DNA of 64,000 bases from JASEGV01 sp947085405. GTDB taxonomy: Bacteria > Bacteroidota > Ignavibacteria > UBA10030 > BY39. Position numbers and translations under genes: made by a program. The notes beneath the pieces are model-generated. The model was not told the DNA's origin and did no database searches. It was given only the letters and a program-made list of their open reading frames with translations. Below, piece by piece: positions 34,024-41,988 of the stretch. Each line of letters starts with the position of its first letter. Position 1 is the stretch's first letter. The stretch is taken from the NCBI GenBank assembly GCA_947085405.1, contig CAMTWO010000002.1, positions 1 through 64,000 of the forward strand, written 5' to 3'.

Positions 34024-35469
34024 ATGTTTCAAAAAATAGATGATTATAGATACTTGATTCCTAAGAGTTATAAAAAAGGAATGCTCATAGATGGATTAGT
34101 GTATGCCGACGAAGCGATGATTAAACACATCGAAAAAGATCAAACAAAAGAGCAAATTGCAAATGTTGCAACACTTCCGGGAATGATCGGTCGTTCACTT
34201 GCTATGCCCGATGCACATCAAGGATACGGATTTTGCATCGGCGGAGTTGCAGCAGCCGATGTTAACACCGGAGTAGTTTCGGCTGGTGGAGTCGGCTTTG
34301 ATATTAACTGCGGCGTTCGTTTGCTATCAACACCGTTTATGGATGTAGAAATCCGCCCGAAGTTAGAGCAACTTTTGAATCAACTTTTCCGCGATATTCC
34401 ATGCGGAACCGGAAAAAGCGGGCTTTTGAATGTTACAAAGTCAGAACTCGATAATGTTCTGCACGATGGCGCTGCGTGGGCTGTTAAACATGGATATGGA
34501 AAAGAAGACGACTTAAAACATATCGAGGATTACGGAAAAATTCCAGATGCCGATGCTGCGCTTGTAAGTTCACGCGCTAAAGAGCGCGGTCACGACCAAC
34601 TTGGCACACTCGGTTCTGGTAACCACTTTCTCGAAATTCAAATCGTTACAGAAATTTTTGAACCGGAAACAGCTACAAAATTCGGGTTGCAAAAAAATCA
34701 GATTGTAGTTCTCATCCACAGCGGTTCACGCGGATTGGGCCACCAAGTTTGCACCGATTATTTAGATATTATGCAAGGCGGAATGAAGAAATATGGAATC
34801 AACGTTGTTGACCGGCAGCTTGCCTGCGTCCCGATTCAATCGAAGGAAGGCAGCGACTACCTTTCGGCAATGGCGGCTTCAGCAAACTTTGCTTTTGCAA
34901 ACAGGCAGATGATTACACACTGGACACGCGAAGCATTTCAAAGAATTATCGGCAACGGCGATTTGAAAATTGTTTACGATGTTTGCCATAATATTGCAAA
35001 GTTCGAAGAACACAATATCGATCCAAAAATATTTGGAGGTAATGGCGGCAGAAAAAAAGTCCTCGTCCACCGGAAAGGTGCAACGCGAGCGTTTCCTAAA
35101 GGACACAAAGCTCTACCTATTGAGTTACAAGAAGTGGGACAACCAGTTCTGATACCCGGCAGTATGGGAACTTGCTCGTATGTTCTTGTTGGCACAGAAC
35201 GGGCGATGCAAGAAACATTCGGGTCTTCCTGCCACGGTGCGGGACGCTCAATGAGCCGGTCTCAAGCAAAGCGCGAAACGAGTCCTGAAGAATTAATGAA
35301 GCAAATGAAGAACCAAAACATTTTAGTCCGCGCTCAAACAAAGTCCGGTCTTACTGAAGAAAAACCTGATGCTTACAAAAATGTCAGCGATGTTGTAGAT
35401 GTAATTCACAACGCCGGAATTGCAAAAAAAGTGGCCAAAATGGTTCCAATCGCGGTAATGAAAGGTTAA
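34024..35469 (+). CDS. rtcB: tRNA-splicing ligase RtcB
   Basis: RtcB joins RNA 2',3'-cyclic phosphate or 3'-phosphate ends to 5'-OH ends, using GTP and Mn2+. From ATG 34024 it is 481 residues. Key segments are PDAHQGYGFCIGGVAA, GGVGFDINCGVRLL (metal Asp and Cys), LGTLGSGNHFLE, GSRGLGHQVCTDY and CHGAGRSMSRSQAK near the guanylylation region. The open frame extends upstream to 33901 but that part belongs to the dead IS200-type transposase, so the start was set at 34024. Archease upstream supports a working RNA-repair pair. In bacteria its substrates are damaged tRNA or rRNA. Confidence 0.95.
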   Translation: MFQKIDDYRYLIPKSYKKGMLIDGLVYADEAMIKHIEKDQTKEQIANVATLPGMIGRSLAMPDAHQGYGFCIGGVAAADVNTGVVSAGGVGFDINCGVRLLSTPFMDVEIRPKLEQLLNQLFRDIPCGTGKSGLLNVTKSELDNVLHDGAAWAVKHGYGKEDDLKHIEDYGKIPDADAALVSSRAKERGHDQLGTLGSGNHFLEIQIVTEIFEPETATKFGLQKNQIVVLIHSGSRGLGHQVCTDYLDIMQGGMKKYGINVVDRQLACVPIQSKEGSDYLSAMAASANFAFANRQMITHWTREAFQRIIGNGDLKIVYDVCHNIAKFEEHNIDPKIFGGNGGRKKVLVHRKGATRAFPKGHKALPIELQEVGQPVLIPGSMGTCSYVLVGTERAMQETFGSSCHGAGRSMSRSQAKRETSPEELMKQMKNQNILVRAQTKSGLTEEKPDAYKNVSDVVDVIHNAGIAKKVAKMVPIAVMKG

Positions 35470-35526
35470 TTGCTCTTACTCCTATTTTTTTTTATATTAT
35501 TAACGAAAATATAATGAAGATATAAA

Positions 35527-35904
35527 ATGAGAATATTTCTAAAATCGAAAATACATAATGCAACGGTAACAGAAGCCAACTTGAAATACGTTGGATCAAT
35601 TACTATCGATGAATCGTTGATGATTAAAGCTAATATCAGTGAATATGAAAAAGTGCTGGTGGTGGATAACACAAACGGCAATCGGTTGGAAACGTATGTG
35701 ATAAAAGGGAAGAAAAACTCGGGGCATATTTGTATGAACGGCGCCGCCGCTCATTTGATAAAAAAGGGGCACGAAATTATCATAATGACATTTCAGATTA
35801 CAAACAAACCGGTCAAACCGACAATTGTAATAGTAGATAAAAAAAATAAATTTGTAAAATTCACGAAAGAAGAATTAACAAAACTGAACACTCAGGGCTG
35901 CTGA
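35527..35904 (+). CDS. panD: Aspartate 1-decarboxylase
   Basis: PanD makes beta-alanine for pantothenate and CoA synthesis. The 125-residue pro-enzyme self-cleaves between Gly23 and Ser24 in YVGSITID to create its pyruvoyl group. The substrate-binding TNGNRLETYVI (Arg, Tyr) and GAAAHLIKKGHEIIIM are present. A second pathway gene, panB, is at the far end of the window (63.6-64 kb), so the pan genes are dispersed. Its stop is 4 bp before murI. Confidence 0.95.
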   Translation: MRIFLKSKIHNATVTEANLKYVGSITIDESLMIKANISEYEKVLVVDNTNGNRLETYVIKGKKNSGHICMNGAAAHLIKKGHEIIIMTFQITNKPVKPTIVIVDKKNKFVKFTKEELTKLNTQGC

Positions 35905-35908
35905 AAGA

Positions 35909-36709
35909 ATGAACTCAAAACCAATCGGTGTATTCGATTCGGGTATCGGCGGGCTAACTGTGGTGCGGGCTTTGATGCAGCGACTTCCTCACGAAAACAT
36001 TGTGTACTTTGGCGATACTGCACGAGTTCCCTATGGTCCTAAATCTACACAAGTTGTTCGCGAGTACACGGCACAGGATACAGATTTTCTCCTCTCCAAA
36101 AATGTGAAAATGATTGTGATCGCTTGCAATACAGTATCTTCGGTAGCATTGGATGTTGTTCAGAAACGCGCCAAGTTACCGGTTGTCGGAGTTATTCAAC
36201 CCGGATCTGAAAGTGCATTACATACAACAAAGAACAAAAGAATCGGAGTAGTCGGCACACTTACAACGATACTTAGCAATGCTTATACTAATACAATCCG
36301 CCAGCTCGATTCTTCGATTGAAGTATTCTCGAAACCCTGCCCTCTTTTTGTTCCGCTTGCTGAAGAAGGTTTTATCGAACATCCGGCAACCGAGCTTATC
36401 GCAAAAGAATATCTGTTTGAACTAAAACTTAAAAAAATTGATACATTAATTTTGGGATGTACGCATTATCCGATTTTAAAAAATATTATCAGCAAAGTGA
36501 TGGGAGATTCTGTTCGATTAATTGATTCCGGAGAAAGTGCTTCTGCTCAGGTTGAAAAAATGTTGGATGCGGAAGGTTTACGCAACCCAAGCAAGTTGAA
36601 AGCAAACGTAAAGTTTTATGTAAGCGATATTCCTCACAAGTTCACAGAAGTCGGAGAAAGGTTTCTAGGTCAGAAAATGGGGGTAGTGAAAAAAGTGCAT
36701 GTTGAATGA
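35909..36709 (+). CDS. murI: Glutamate racemase
   Basis: MurI makes D-glutamate for peptidoglycan. The 266-residue protein has FDSGIGGLTVVRALM at residues 9-23, the first catalytic Cys in IACNTVSSVAL and the second in LGCTHYPILKN. The C-terminus, RFLGQKMGVVKKVHVE, is repeated almost exactly 380 bp downstream (37019-37089). The gene is 4 bp from panD and probably co-transcribed with it. Confidence 0.95.
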   Translation: MNSKPIGVFDSGIGGLTVVRALMQRLPHENIVYFGDTARVPYGPKSTQVVREYTAQDTDFLLSKNVKMIVIACNTVSSVALDVVQKRAKLPVVGVIQPGSESALHTTKNKRIGVVGTLTTILSNAYTNTIRQLDSSIEVFSKPCPLFVPLAEEGFIEHPATELIAKEYLFELKLKKIDTLILGCTHYPILKNIISKVMGDSVRLIDSGESASAQVEKMLDAEGLRNPSKLKANVKFYVSDIPHKFTEVGERFLGQKMGVVKKVHVE

Positions 36710-36764
36710 TTTTAGATTTGGGATTTGGGATTTTAGATTTTAAATTGTGAATACATTATACACC

Positions 36765-36968
36765 TTAATCACCACGCCATTCTAAAGCTTTTTTTTGTAG
36801 CTCAAGCGAAGTGTACTTATCTTTAAATTCTTCCAAACCACCAGCCCAATCTTGTTTTAATTTTTTCGATTTCTTTCTTGATCTCTCAAGTAAAAACCTC
36901 GCAAAATCTTCTACTTCTTTTTGAAGTTCTGGTGGTAAAAGACTTATTATTTGTTCTGTATGGTTCAT
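36765..36968 (-). CDS. DUF2281-like small protein, possible antitoxin
   Basis: This 67-residue protein begins MNHTEQIISLLPPELQKEVEDF, with ARFLLERSRKK next, the typical helix-turn pattern of DUF2281 proteins (LPxELQxEVxDFxxFLL). It ends in a short Trp/Lys-rich tail (DWAGGLEEFKDKYTSLELQ). Such proteins are often the antitoxin half of VapBC-like pairs, but no PIN toxin gene is next to it. A longer frame to 37070 runs through the murI remnant and is unlikely; the start at 36968 gives the natural N-terminus. It lies opposite in direction to murI and pyrE, inside an AT-rich insert that separates murI from a copy of its own 3' end. Confidence 0.65.
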   Translation of the reverse strand: MNHTEQIISLLPPELQKEVEDFARFLLERSRKKSKKLKQDWAGGLEEFKDKYTSLELQKKALEWRGD

Positions 36969-37018
36969 ATAAACTATCCAATGTTTCTTAGGAGTATTAT
37001 ACTGTTTTTTTTTTATTT

Positions 37019-37089
37019 TCCAACCGGAATCGGCTAATAGGTTTCTGAGGCAAAAAATGGGAGTTGTCAAGAAGGTGCATGTTGAATAA
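37019..37089 (+). pseudogene. Duplicated, diverged 3' end of murI
   Basis: This stretch reads, in one frame, as ESANRFLRQKMGVVKKVHVE and a stop, against TEVGERFLGQKMGVVKKVHVE in murI. Most differences (GTA/GTT, GTG/GTC, AAA/AAG, TGA/TAA) are silent, so it is the tail of a diverged murI allele and not a recent copy. No other part of the gene is present. The DUF2281-like gene lies between the two copies. Confidence 0.75.
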
Positions 37090-37169
37090 TATATCGAATA
37101 CCGGATAGCATAATTCGATTGATCTTTGGAGAATAATCGGCTTTTATTTATATTTATAATGCTTTTAAG

Positions 37170-38429
37170 ATGAATTACAAAACGATAAAAAGTAGAATTA
37201 CGAAAATCTGTCCTGGAATTGATTCCAATGAAATAATTTTCAACTCTGATATTTTATTAGTTGAGGATGAATTTATAAGTCAAAACAAATTGTATCAATC
37301 CTGTTTTGATTTTTATTTAGAAAAAAATTTGAATTCATATCTTCTGCCTTATTATATTGATCGTATTTTTGATATTGAGGTTTATTCAATTTCAGGTAAA
37401 AAGATCGAAGTTGAAATTGAACGTTATCGCGGTGCAGGTGAAGGCATACACGACATTAATAAATGCGAATTTCTCACTCAACTTAATGATGACAATTTGG
37501 ACATAGATAATTTAGGTTTTCCTTTATATTGTGAAATCCAAAAAGGAAAATTTAATTATTTATATCTTTGTTTTTTTCCATCATCCATTTTAGAAAATGC
37601 AAAATGCAAAGTATGGTATTTATACGATGAATATGGATTTAGAAATGATAGTAAAATTGATCTATTAAAATATCCTACTATTCCTTCAAAATTTCATAAA
37701 TATATTATTAATGGAGTCGTAGCAAATGATCTTTCATTTAATGATGAACATAGGGATCTTTTACAGTTTCATTTGGACGAATATAAAAAAGGCCTTGCAA
37801 TGTTTTCATTATTTAAAAAAAGAACTAAAAAGAAAATAAAGGGTGAGATATTGTCTGATGAAGAAATACTCTCAATCTTCAAACAAACCGAAGCCCTGCT
37901 CGAAGGACATTTCCGACTAACATCGGGATTACACAGCCCGCAGTATTTTCAGTGTGCAAAAGTGCTGCAATACCCGAAACACTGTGAAATGCTTTGTGCG
38001 AGTATCGCCCAGTTCTATAAGGATATGAAAATTGATGTTATTGTTTCGCCAGCTTTGGGCGGAATTGTAGTTGGTCAGGAAGTAGGACGCCAGTTGAATA
38101 CACGTACAATATTTACAGAACGTCAGGATGGTGTAATGCAGCTTCGTCGCGGATTTGAAATTAAACCGGGTGAAAATGTACTCGTCTGCGAAGACGTCGT
38201 TACAACAGGCGGCTCAACACAGGAAGTAATTAACATCGTACAAGATGCCGGTGGAAATGTTGTTGGAACTGCAAGCGTAGTTGACAGAAGTGGCGGCAAA
38301 GTTAAGTTTAATGTTCCTTACCAATTATCTGTTTTGAAGATTGACGTTCTCACCTACACATCCGAAGATTGCCCGTTGTGCAAACAAAATGTGCCAATTA
38401 TGAAACCCGGAAGCAGGGAAATTAAATAG
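37170..38429 (+). CDS. pyrE: Orotate phosphoribosyltransferase with an unusual N-terminal extension
   Basis: Residues about 228-419 are a complete PyrE, which makes OMP from orotate and PRPP: ALLEGHFRLTSGLHSPQYF, the Lys/Cys segment QCAKVLQYP, IVSPALGGIVVGQEVGR, the PRPP loop VLVCEDVVTTGGSTQE, and a C-terminal CPLCKQNVPIMKPGS. Residues 1-227 are not part of PyrE and I do not recognise them. This part is AT-rich, with many Asn, Ile, Tyr and Lys, and a Lys-rich linker (FKKRTKKKIKGEI) at the junction. PyrE could also start independently at TTG 37851 (MSDEEILSIFK), preceded by GGGTGAG, giving a normal 192-residue enzyme. So this is either a true fusion or two overlapping genes whose stop was lost. 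Confidence 0.85.
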   Translation: MNYKTIKSRITKICPGIDSNEIIFNSDILLVEDEFISQNKLYQSCFDFYLEKNLNSYLLPYYIDRIFDIEVYSISGKKIEVEIERYRGAGEGIHDINKCEFLTQLNDDNLDIDNLGFPLYCEIQKGKFNYLYLCFFPSSILENAKCKVWYLYDEYGFRNDSKIDLLKYPTIPSKFHKYIINGVVANDLSFNDEHRDLLQFHLDEYKKGLAMFSLFKKRTKKKIKGEILSDEEILSIFKQTEALLEGHFRLTSGLHSPQYFQCAKVLQYPKHCEMLCASIAQFYKDMKIDVIVSPALGGIVVGQEVGRQLNTRTIFTERQDGVMQLRRGFEIKPGENVLVCEDVVTTGGSTQEVINIVQDAGGNVVGTASVVDRSGGKVKFNVPYQLSVLKIDVLTYTSEDCPLCKQNVPIMKPGSREIK

Positions 38430-38438
38430 GAGACCTTT

Positions 38439-39518
38439 ATGTTCGAGAACAAACTTCTATATCATTTTTCGATAGCCCTAATCATCTTAAGTGCATCTTG
38501 GATTTTGGGAAAAATTTTCAAATTTGTTTTAAACTTCATTGGTAAAAAAATATTAACTAAAACAAAAACATCGCTCGACGATAAATTAATCGGAGAAGCC
38601 CGGAAACACGTTACTTTAATTTCAGTTATCATTGGTTTTTATATCGCCCTTGAAGAAGTCCGCAAAGCTTTTACTGCTACCCAACTCACGCACCATCAAA
38701 TTTTAGATTATATTGGCATTGCATTATTTGTGGTTATTGTGCTTGCAATCGCACGCACAATCAGCAAACTTATTGAAGCTACGTTTGAATGGTATATGGA
38801 CGAAGTTTCGCGTAAAACTCAAAGCAATATAACGGCTACTATCGCTCCACTGACAAATAAAATTGTAAGCATCATAATATTTCTTGTCGGAATAATAATA
38901 ATATTAGACTACTTTGGAGTCAGCATCGGAAGTTTGATTGTATCTTTGGGTGTGGGTTCGTTGGCAATTGCACTCGCAGCACAGGACACACTTTCAAATA
39001 TGATTGCCGGGTTCGTTATTATGATCGACAGACCATATCGCGTCGGCGATAGAATTCAACTTCCCTCAGGCGAAATCGGCGACGTTGCAGAAATAGGTTT
39101 GCGCAGTACACGGATTTTAAACTTCGATAATAATTATGTAGTCGTTCCCAACGCCGAAATTGTTAAATTCCGGCTTATCAATTTTTCATATCCGCAGGAA
39201 GCTGTCCGAGCATTCGTTGATGTCGGTGTTGCTTACGGAACCGACGTTACGCTAGCACGTAATATTTTGTTAAATATTGCAAACAACCATTCCGAAGTAT
39301 TAAAAGATCCGGCAGCAGAAATTTTTGTAACCGAATTCGGCTCCTCGGCACTGATACTTCGTCTAAATATGAGAACCTCTGATTTTAAAAAGAAGTGGTT
39401 GGTTGAAACTTCGATCCGCGAAACAATTTATAAGTCGTTCATGGAAGCCGGAATAACAATACCACTCCCACAACAAGTTGTGCATCTGATTGGAAAAAAT
39501 GAAACTAAAACTTCTTAA
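38439..39518 (+). CDS. Mechanosensitive ion channel, MscS family
   Basis: This 359-residue membrane protein has about four hydrophobic helices followed by the MscS core. The pore helix segment has the Gly/Ala-rich pattern GSLIVSLGVGSLAIALAAQ, then DTLSNMIAGFVIMIDRPYRVGDRI starts the beta domain. Later VVPNAEIVKFRLINFSYP matches the family. It would release solutes on hypo-osmotic shock. It lies 9 bp after pyrE and overlaps the Nudix gene by 20 bp, so the three are likely co-transcribed. Confidence 0.92.
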   Translation: MFENKLLYHFSIALIILSASWILGKIFKFVLNFIGKKILTKTKTSLDDKLIGEARKHVTLISVIIGFYIALEEVRKAFTATQLTHHQILDYIGIALFVVIVLAIARTISKLIEATFEWYMDEVSRKTQSNITATIAPLTNKIVSIIIFLVGIIIILDYFGVSIGSLIVSLGVGSLAIALAAQDTLSNMIAGFVIMIDRPYRVGDRIQLPSGEIGDVAEIGLRSTRILNFDNNYVVVPNAEIVKFRLINFSYPQEAVRAFVDVGVAYGTDVTLARNILLNIANNHSEVLKDPAAEIFVTEFGSSALILRLNMRTSDFKKKWLVETSIRETIYKSFMEAGITIPLPQQVVHLIGKNETKTS

Positions 39519-40038
39519 CAGAAAAGTAGTTTACAACGGAAAGGTATTCAATACAATTGTTGATGATGTTGAGTATGAATCGGGAAACCGATCAATCCGC
39601 GAGGTTGCAGAGCATCCGGGCGGTGCAGTAATCTTCGCCGTTCTCCCCGACAAGAAAGTTATTCTAATAAAACAGCATCGTTACCCGATAGATAAATTTA
39701 TTTATGAATTACCCGCTGGAAAACTAAACCCTGATGAAAACCCTCTTGACTGTGCCAAGCGCGAGTTAGAAGAAGAAACCGGATACAGGGCAAACAAGTG
39801 GCAGAAGTTGACTGCTATTTATACAACACCCGGCTTTTGTAATGAGCAACTTCATATCTACATGGCAGAAGATTTATATCCCGCAGAGAACGGAAGGAAT
39901 TTAGAAGAAGGCGAGCTAACTATGACCGTTGAAATTCTTCCACTACAAAAAACGATAGAAATGATAGAGAACCAGGAAATTGTTGACGGAAAAACGATTT
40001 GCGGACTACTTATTGGAAAAATCCACTTAGATAAATGA
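39499..40038 (+). CDS. Nudix hydrolase, ADP-ribose pyrophosphatase type
   Basis: From ATG 39499 the protein is 179 residues. The Nudix box reads GKLNPDENPLDCAKRELEEETGY, shown here only for its key positions: the Gly, the REL and the EEETG that bind Mg2+. The N-terminal KLLNRKVVYNGKVFNTIVDDVEY and the preceding YELPAGKL are typical of ADP-ribose pyrophosphatases (NudF/ADPRase group), which clear ADP-ribose. The short TTG extension at 39490 is less likely. It overlaps mscS by 20 bp. Confidence 0.9.
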   Translation: MKLKLLNRKVVYNGKVFNTIVDDVEYESGNRSIREVAEHPGGAVIFAVLPDKKVILIKQHRYPIDKFIYELPAGKLNPDENPLDCAKRELEEETGYRANKWQKLTAIYTTPGFCNEQLHIYMAEDLYPAENGRNLEEGELTMTVEILPLQKTIEMIENQEIVDGKTICGLLIGKIHLDK

Positions 40039-40118
40039 GGGACACGGATTGTCCACAATACTCAATCTTTGAAATTAATTTAACTCTGACTATATTTAGA
40101 TAAGAATTTACATTCAAT

Positions 40119-40376
40119 ATGCCTACAATTTTACTAGTGCTGGGTTGGAGATTTTTCTTCTATTCAAATGAAGGAAATGAACCAATACATATTCATTGTC
40201 AAAAGGCAGAGATGGAATGTAAGTATTGGCTTGATGTCCAAGAATTTGATCTTGAAGAAGCATTCAGCTACAATATGTCTGCAAAAGACAAGCGAGACGT
40301 CAAGAAAATTATATTTGAGTACTTTGATTACATCGAAAACGAATGGAATAAATTTAAAAACACATTGAGTAAATGA
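40119..40376 (+). CDS. DUF4160 family protein
   Basis: This 85-residue protein starts MPTILLVLGWRFFFYSNEGN followed by EPIHIHCQK, a textbook DUF4160 N-terminus with a conserved HxH pair. The family is found next to DUF2442 proteins, as here (4-bp overlap), and is usually regarded as one half of a toxin-antitoxin-like pair. Evidence for activity is thin. The pair sits between unrelated metabolic genes, as expected of a small mobile cassette. Confidence 0.88.
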   Translation: MPTILLVLGWRFFFYSNEGNEPIHIHCQKAEMECKYWLDVQEFDLEEAFSYNMSAKDKRDVKKIIFEYFDYIENEWNKFKNTLSK

Positions 40377-40630
40377 AAAAATATCACAAAATTGATAACA
40401 TAAATTTCATTAATGGCGACCTCACGATAACTGTAGATGAAAAAAAATACACTATACCGATAACTAAAATTTCAAAAAAATTATTAAATGCTTCCCTTGA
40501 AGAACTAAACAATTATATCATTTCTCCGTCTGGTTATGGAATCCATTGGCAATCATTAGACGAAGACATCTCGATAGACACACTCATCGGTATTAGTCAC
40601 CAACCAATAAAACGTAAAGTAGCAAGCTAA
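40373..40630 (+). CDS. DUF2442 family protein
   Basis: This 85-residue protein overlaps the DUF4160 gene by 4 bp. Its core (GDLTITVDEKKYTIPITKIS) and the C-terminal GIHWQSLDEDISIDTLIGI match the DUF2442 family, whose IHWPxLDEDISVxGLL signature is easy to recognise. The usual partner is the DUF4160 protein; together they are considered a candidate toxin-antitoxin module. Downstream gene follows 2 bp later, so expression of the phosphorylase may read through from here. Confidence 0.88.
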   Translation: MKKYHKIDNINFINGDLTITVDEKKYTIPITKISKKLLNASLEELNNYIISPSGYGIHWQSLDEDISIDTLIGISHQPIKRKVAS

Positions 40631-40632
40631 CT

Positions 40633-41964
40633 ATGACCCCAGTTGAAATTATCAGAAAAAAACGCGACGGACAGAAACTTTCGCGACAGGAAATGGAATA
40701 CTTAATTAAGGGATATGTTGACGGAAAAATTCCCGACTATCAAATGTCGGCATTCCTGATGTCAGTTTATTTTAACAAGATGGATTTTGATGAAACGACT
40801 GTCTTCACAGATATTATGCTGAACTCCGGTATTGCAGTTGACCTTTCTTCCATCCCAGGAATCAAAGTCGATAAACACTCAACTGGCGGAGTGGGCGACA
40901 AAGTTTCGCTAATCCTCGCACCAATGGTAGCGGCGTGCGGAGTCCCTGTACCGATGATTTCTGGTCGTGGACTCGGTCATACAGGCGGCACATTAGATAA
41001 GTTAGAATCAATTCCCGGCTTCAAAACTACTTTATCTCTCCAAGAATACAAAACCGTAATCGCCGATATCGGGCTTGTGATGATTGGTCAGACAAAAGAA
41101 ATTGCACCCGCCGATAAAAAAATGTACGCGCTACGCGATGTAACTGGAACCGTTGAGTGCATACCTCTCATCGCCGGAAGTATTATGAGTAAAAAGTTAG
41201 CCGAAGGAATTGATGCGCTCGTGTTGGATATAAAAACAGGACGCGGAGCTTTTATGCAATCGCGTGAGAACGCAATCGAGTTAGCAAAAACTTTAATTGC
41301 AATTGGAAATAATTTCGGTAAAAAGACAATCGGATTTCTAACTGATATGTCTCAGCCGCTCGGTTACGCTGTCGGTAACTGGCTCGAAGTCGTGGAATGT
41401 GTTGAATGTATGCGCGGCAAAGACGTTCCCGATTTAATGGAAGTTACTTACATACTCAGCGGTGCGATGGTTATGCTGGGTGGAAAAGCAAAATCAATTG
41501 AAGAAGGTGTTGCGAAATGTAAGGAGACTATCAGTTCTGGCGCGGCTTATAAAAAATTCCTGCAAATGGTTGAGCGGCAGGGCGGCGATAAATCTTTCAT
41601 CGAGGATTTAACAAAATATCCGAAGAGCAAATTTTCCGCAGAGATAAAAAGTAAAACAGTCGGATACGTAGAAAACATTGATGCACTCGAAGTCGGATTT
41701 GCTGGAATTATGATTGGTGCCGGACGGATGCAAGTTGACGACGTACTCGACCCTAAAGCTGGAATAATCTTCAACAAAAAAGTTAATGAACCGGTAAACC
41801 TGAACGATACTTTAGCTGTTATTTATGCCGACCACAAAACAAAACTCGATGCTGCTGCCGAAAGATTGCGGCAAGCAATTCGGATTGCTGCCAAACCCGT
41901 TTCTCTCCCACCTCTCATCCACGCTTTGATAGATGATAAAGGTGTGAAGGAGTGGAAAGGTTAA
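40633..41964 (+). CDS. pdp: Pyrimidine-nucleoside (thymidine) phosphorylase
   Basis: The enzyme splits thymidine, uridine or deoxyuridine with phosphate to free base and (deoxy)ribose-1-phosphate. The 443-residue protein carries the family signature SGRGLGHTGGTLDKLESIPG (residues about 115-134), the phosphate site KHSTGGVGDKVSL and DIKTGRGAFM. Length and KHSTGG region fit both Pdp and DeoA; I favour the broader pyrimidine-nucleoside enzyme but cannot exclude DeoA. It is the last gene before the minus-strand defence cluster. Confidence 0.92.
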   Translation: MTPVEIIRKKRDGQKLSRQEMEYLIKGYVDGKIPDYQMSAFLMSVYFNKMDFDETTVFTDIMLNSGIAVDLSSIPGIKVDKHSTGGVGDKVSLILAPMVAACGVPVPMISGRGLGHTGGTLDKLESIPGFKTTLSLQEYKTVIADIGLVMIGQTKEIAPADKKMYALRDVTGTVECIPLIAGSIMSKKLAEGIDALVLDIKTGRGAFMQSRENAIELAKTLIAIGNNFGKKTIGFLTDMSQPLGYAVGNWLEVVECVECMRGKDVPDLMEVTYILSGAMVMLGGKAKSIEEGVAKCKETISSGAAYKKFLQMVERQGGDKSFIEDLTKYPKSKFSAEIKSKTVGYVENIDALEVGFAGIMIGAGRMQVDDVLDPKAGIIFNKKVNEPVNLNDTLAVIYADHKTKLDAAAERLRQAIRIAAKPVSLPPLIHALIDDKGVKEWKG

Positions 41965-41988
41965 TAGAGAAGTACCTAGAAACTAATT

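Noticed and set aside
36969..37070. N-terminal extension of the DUF2281-like protein
   Set aside because: This part is antisense to the murI 3' remnant; the natural start MNHTEQ is at 36968.
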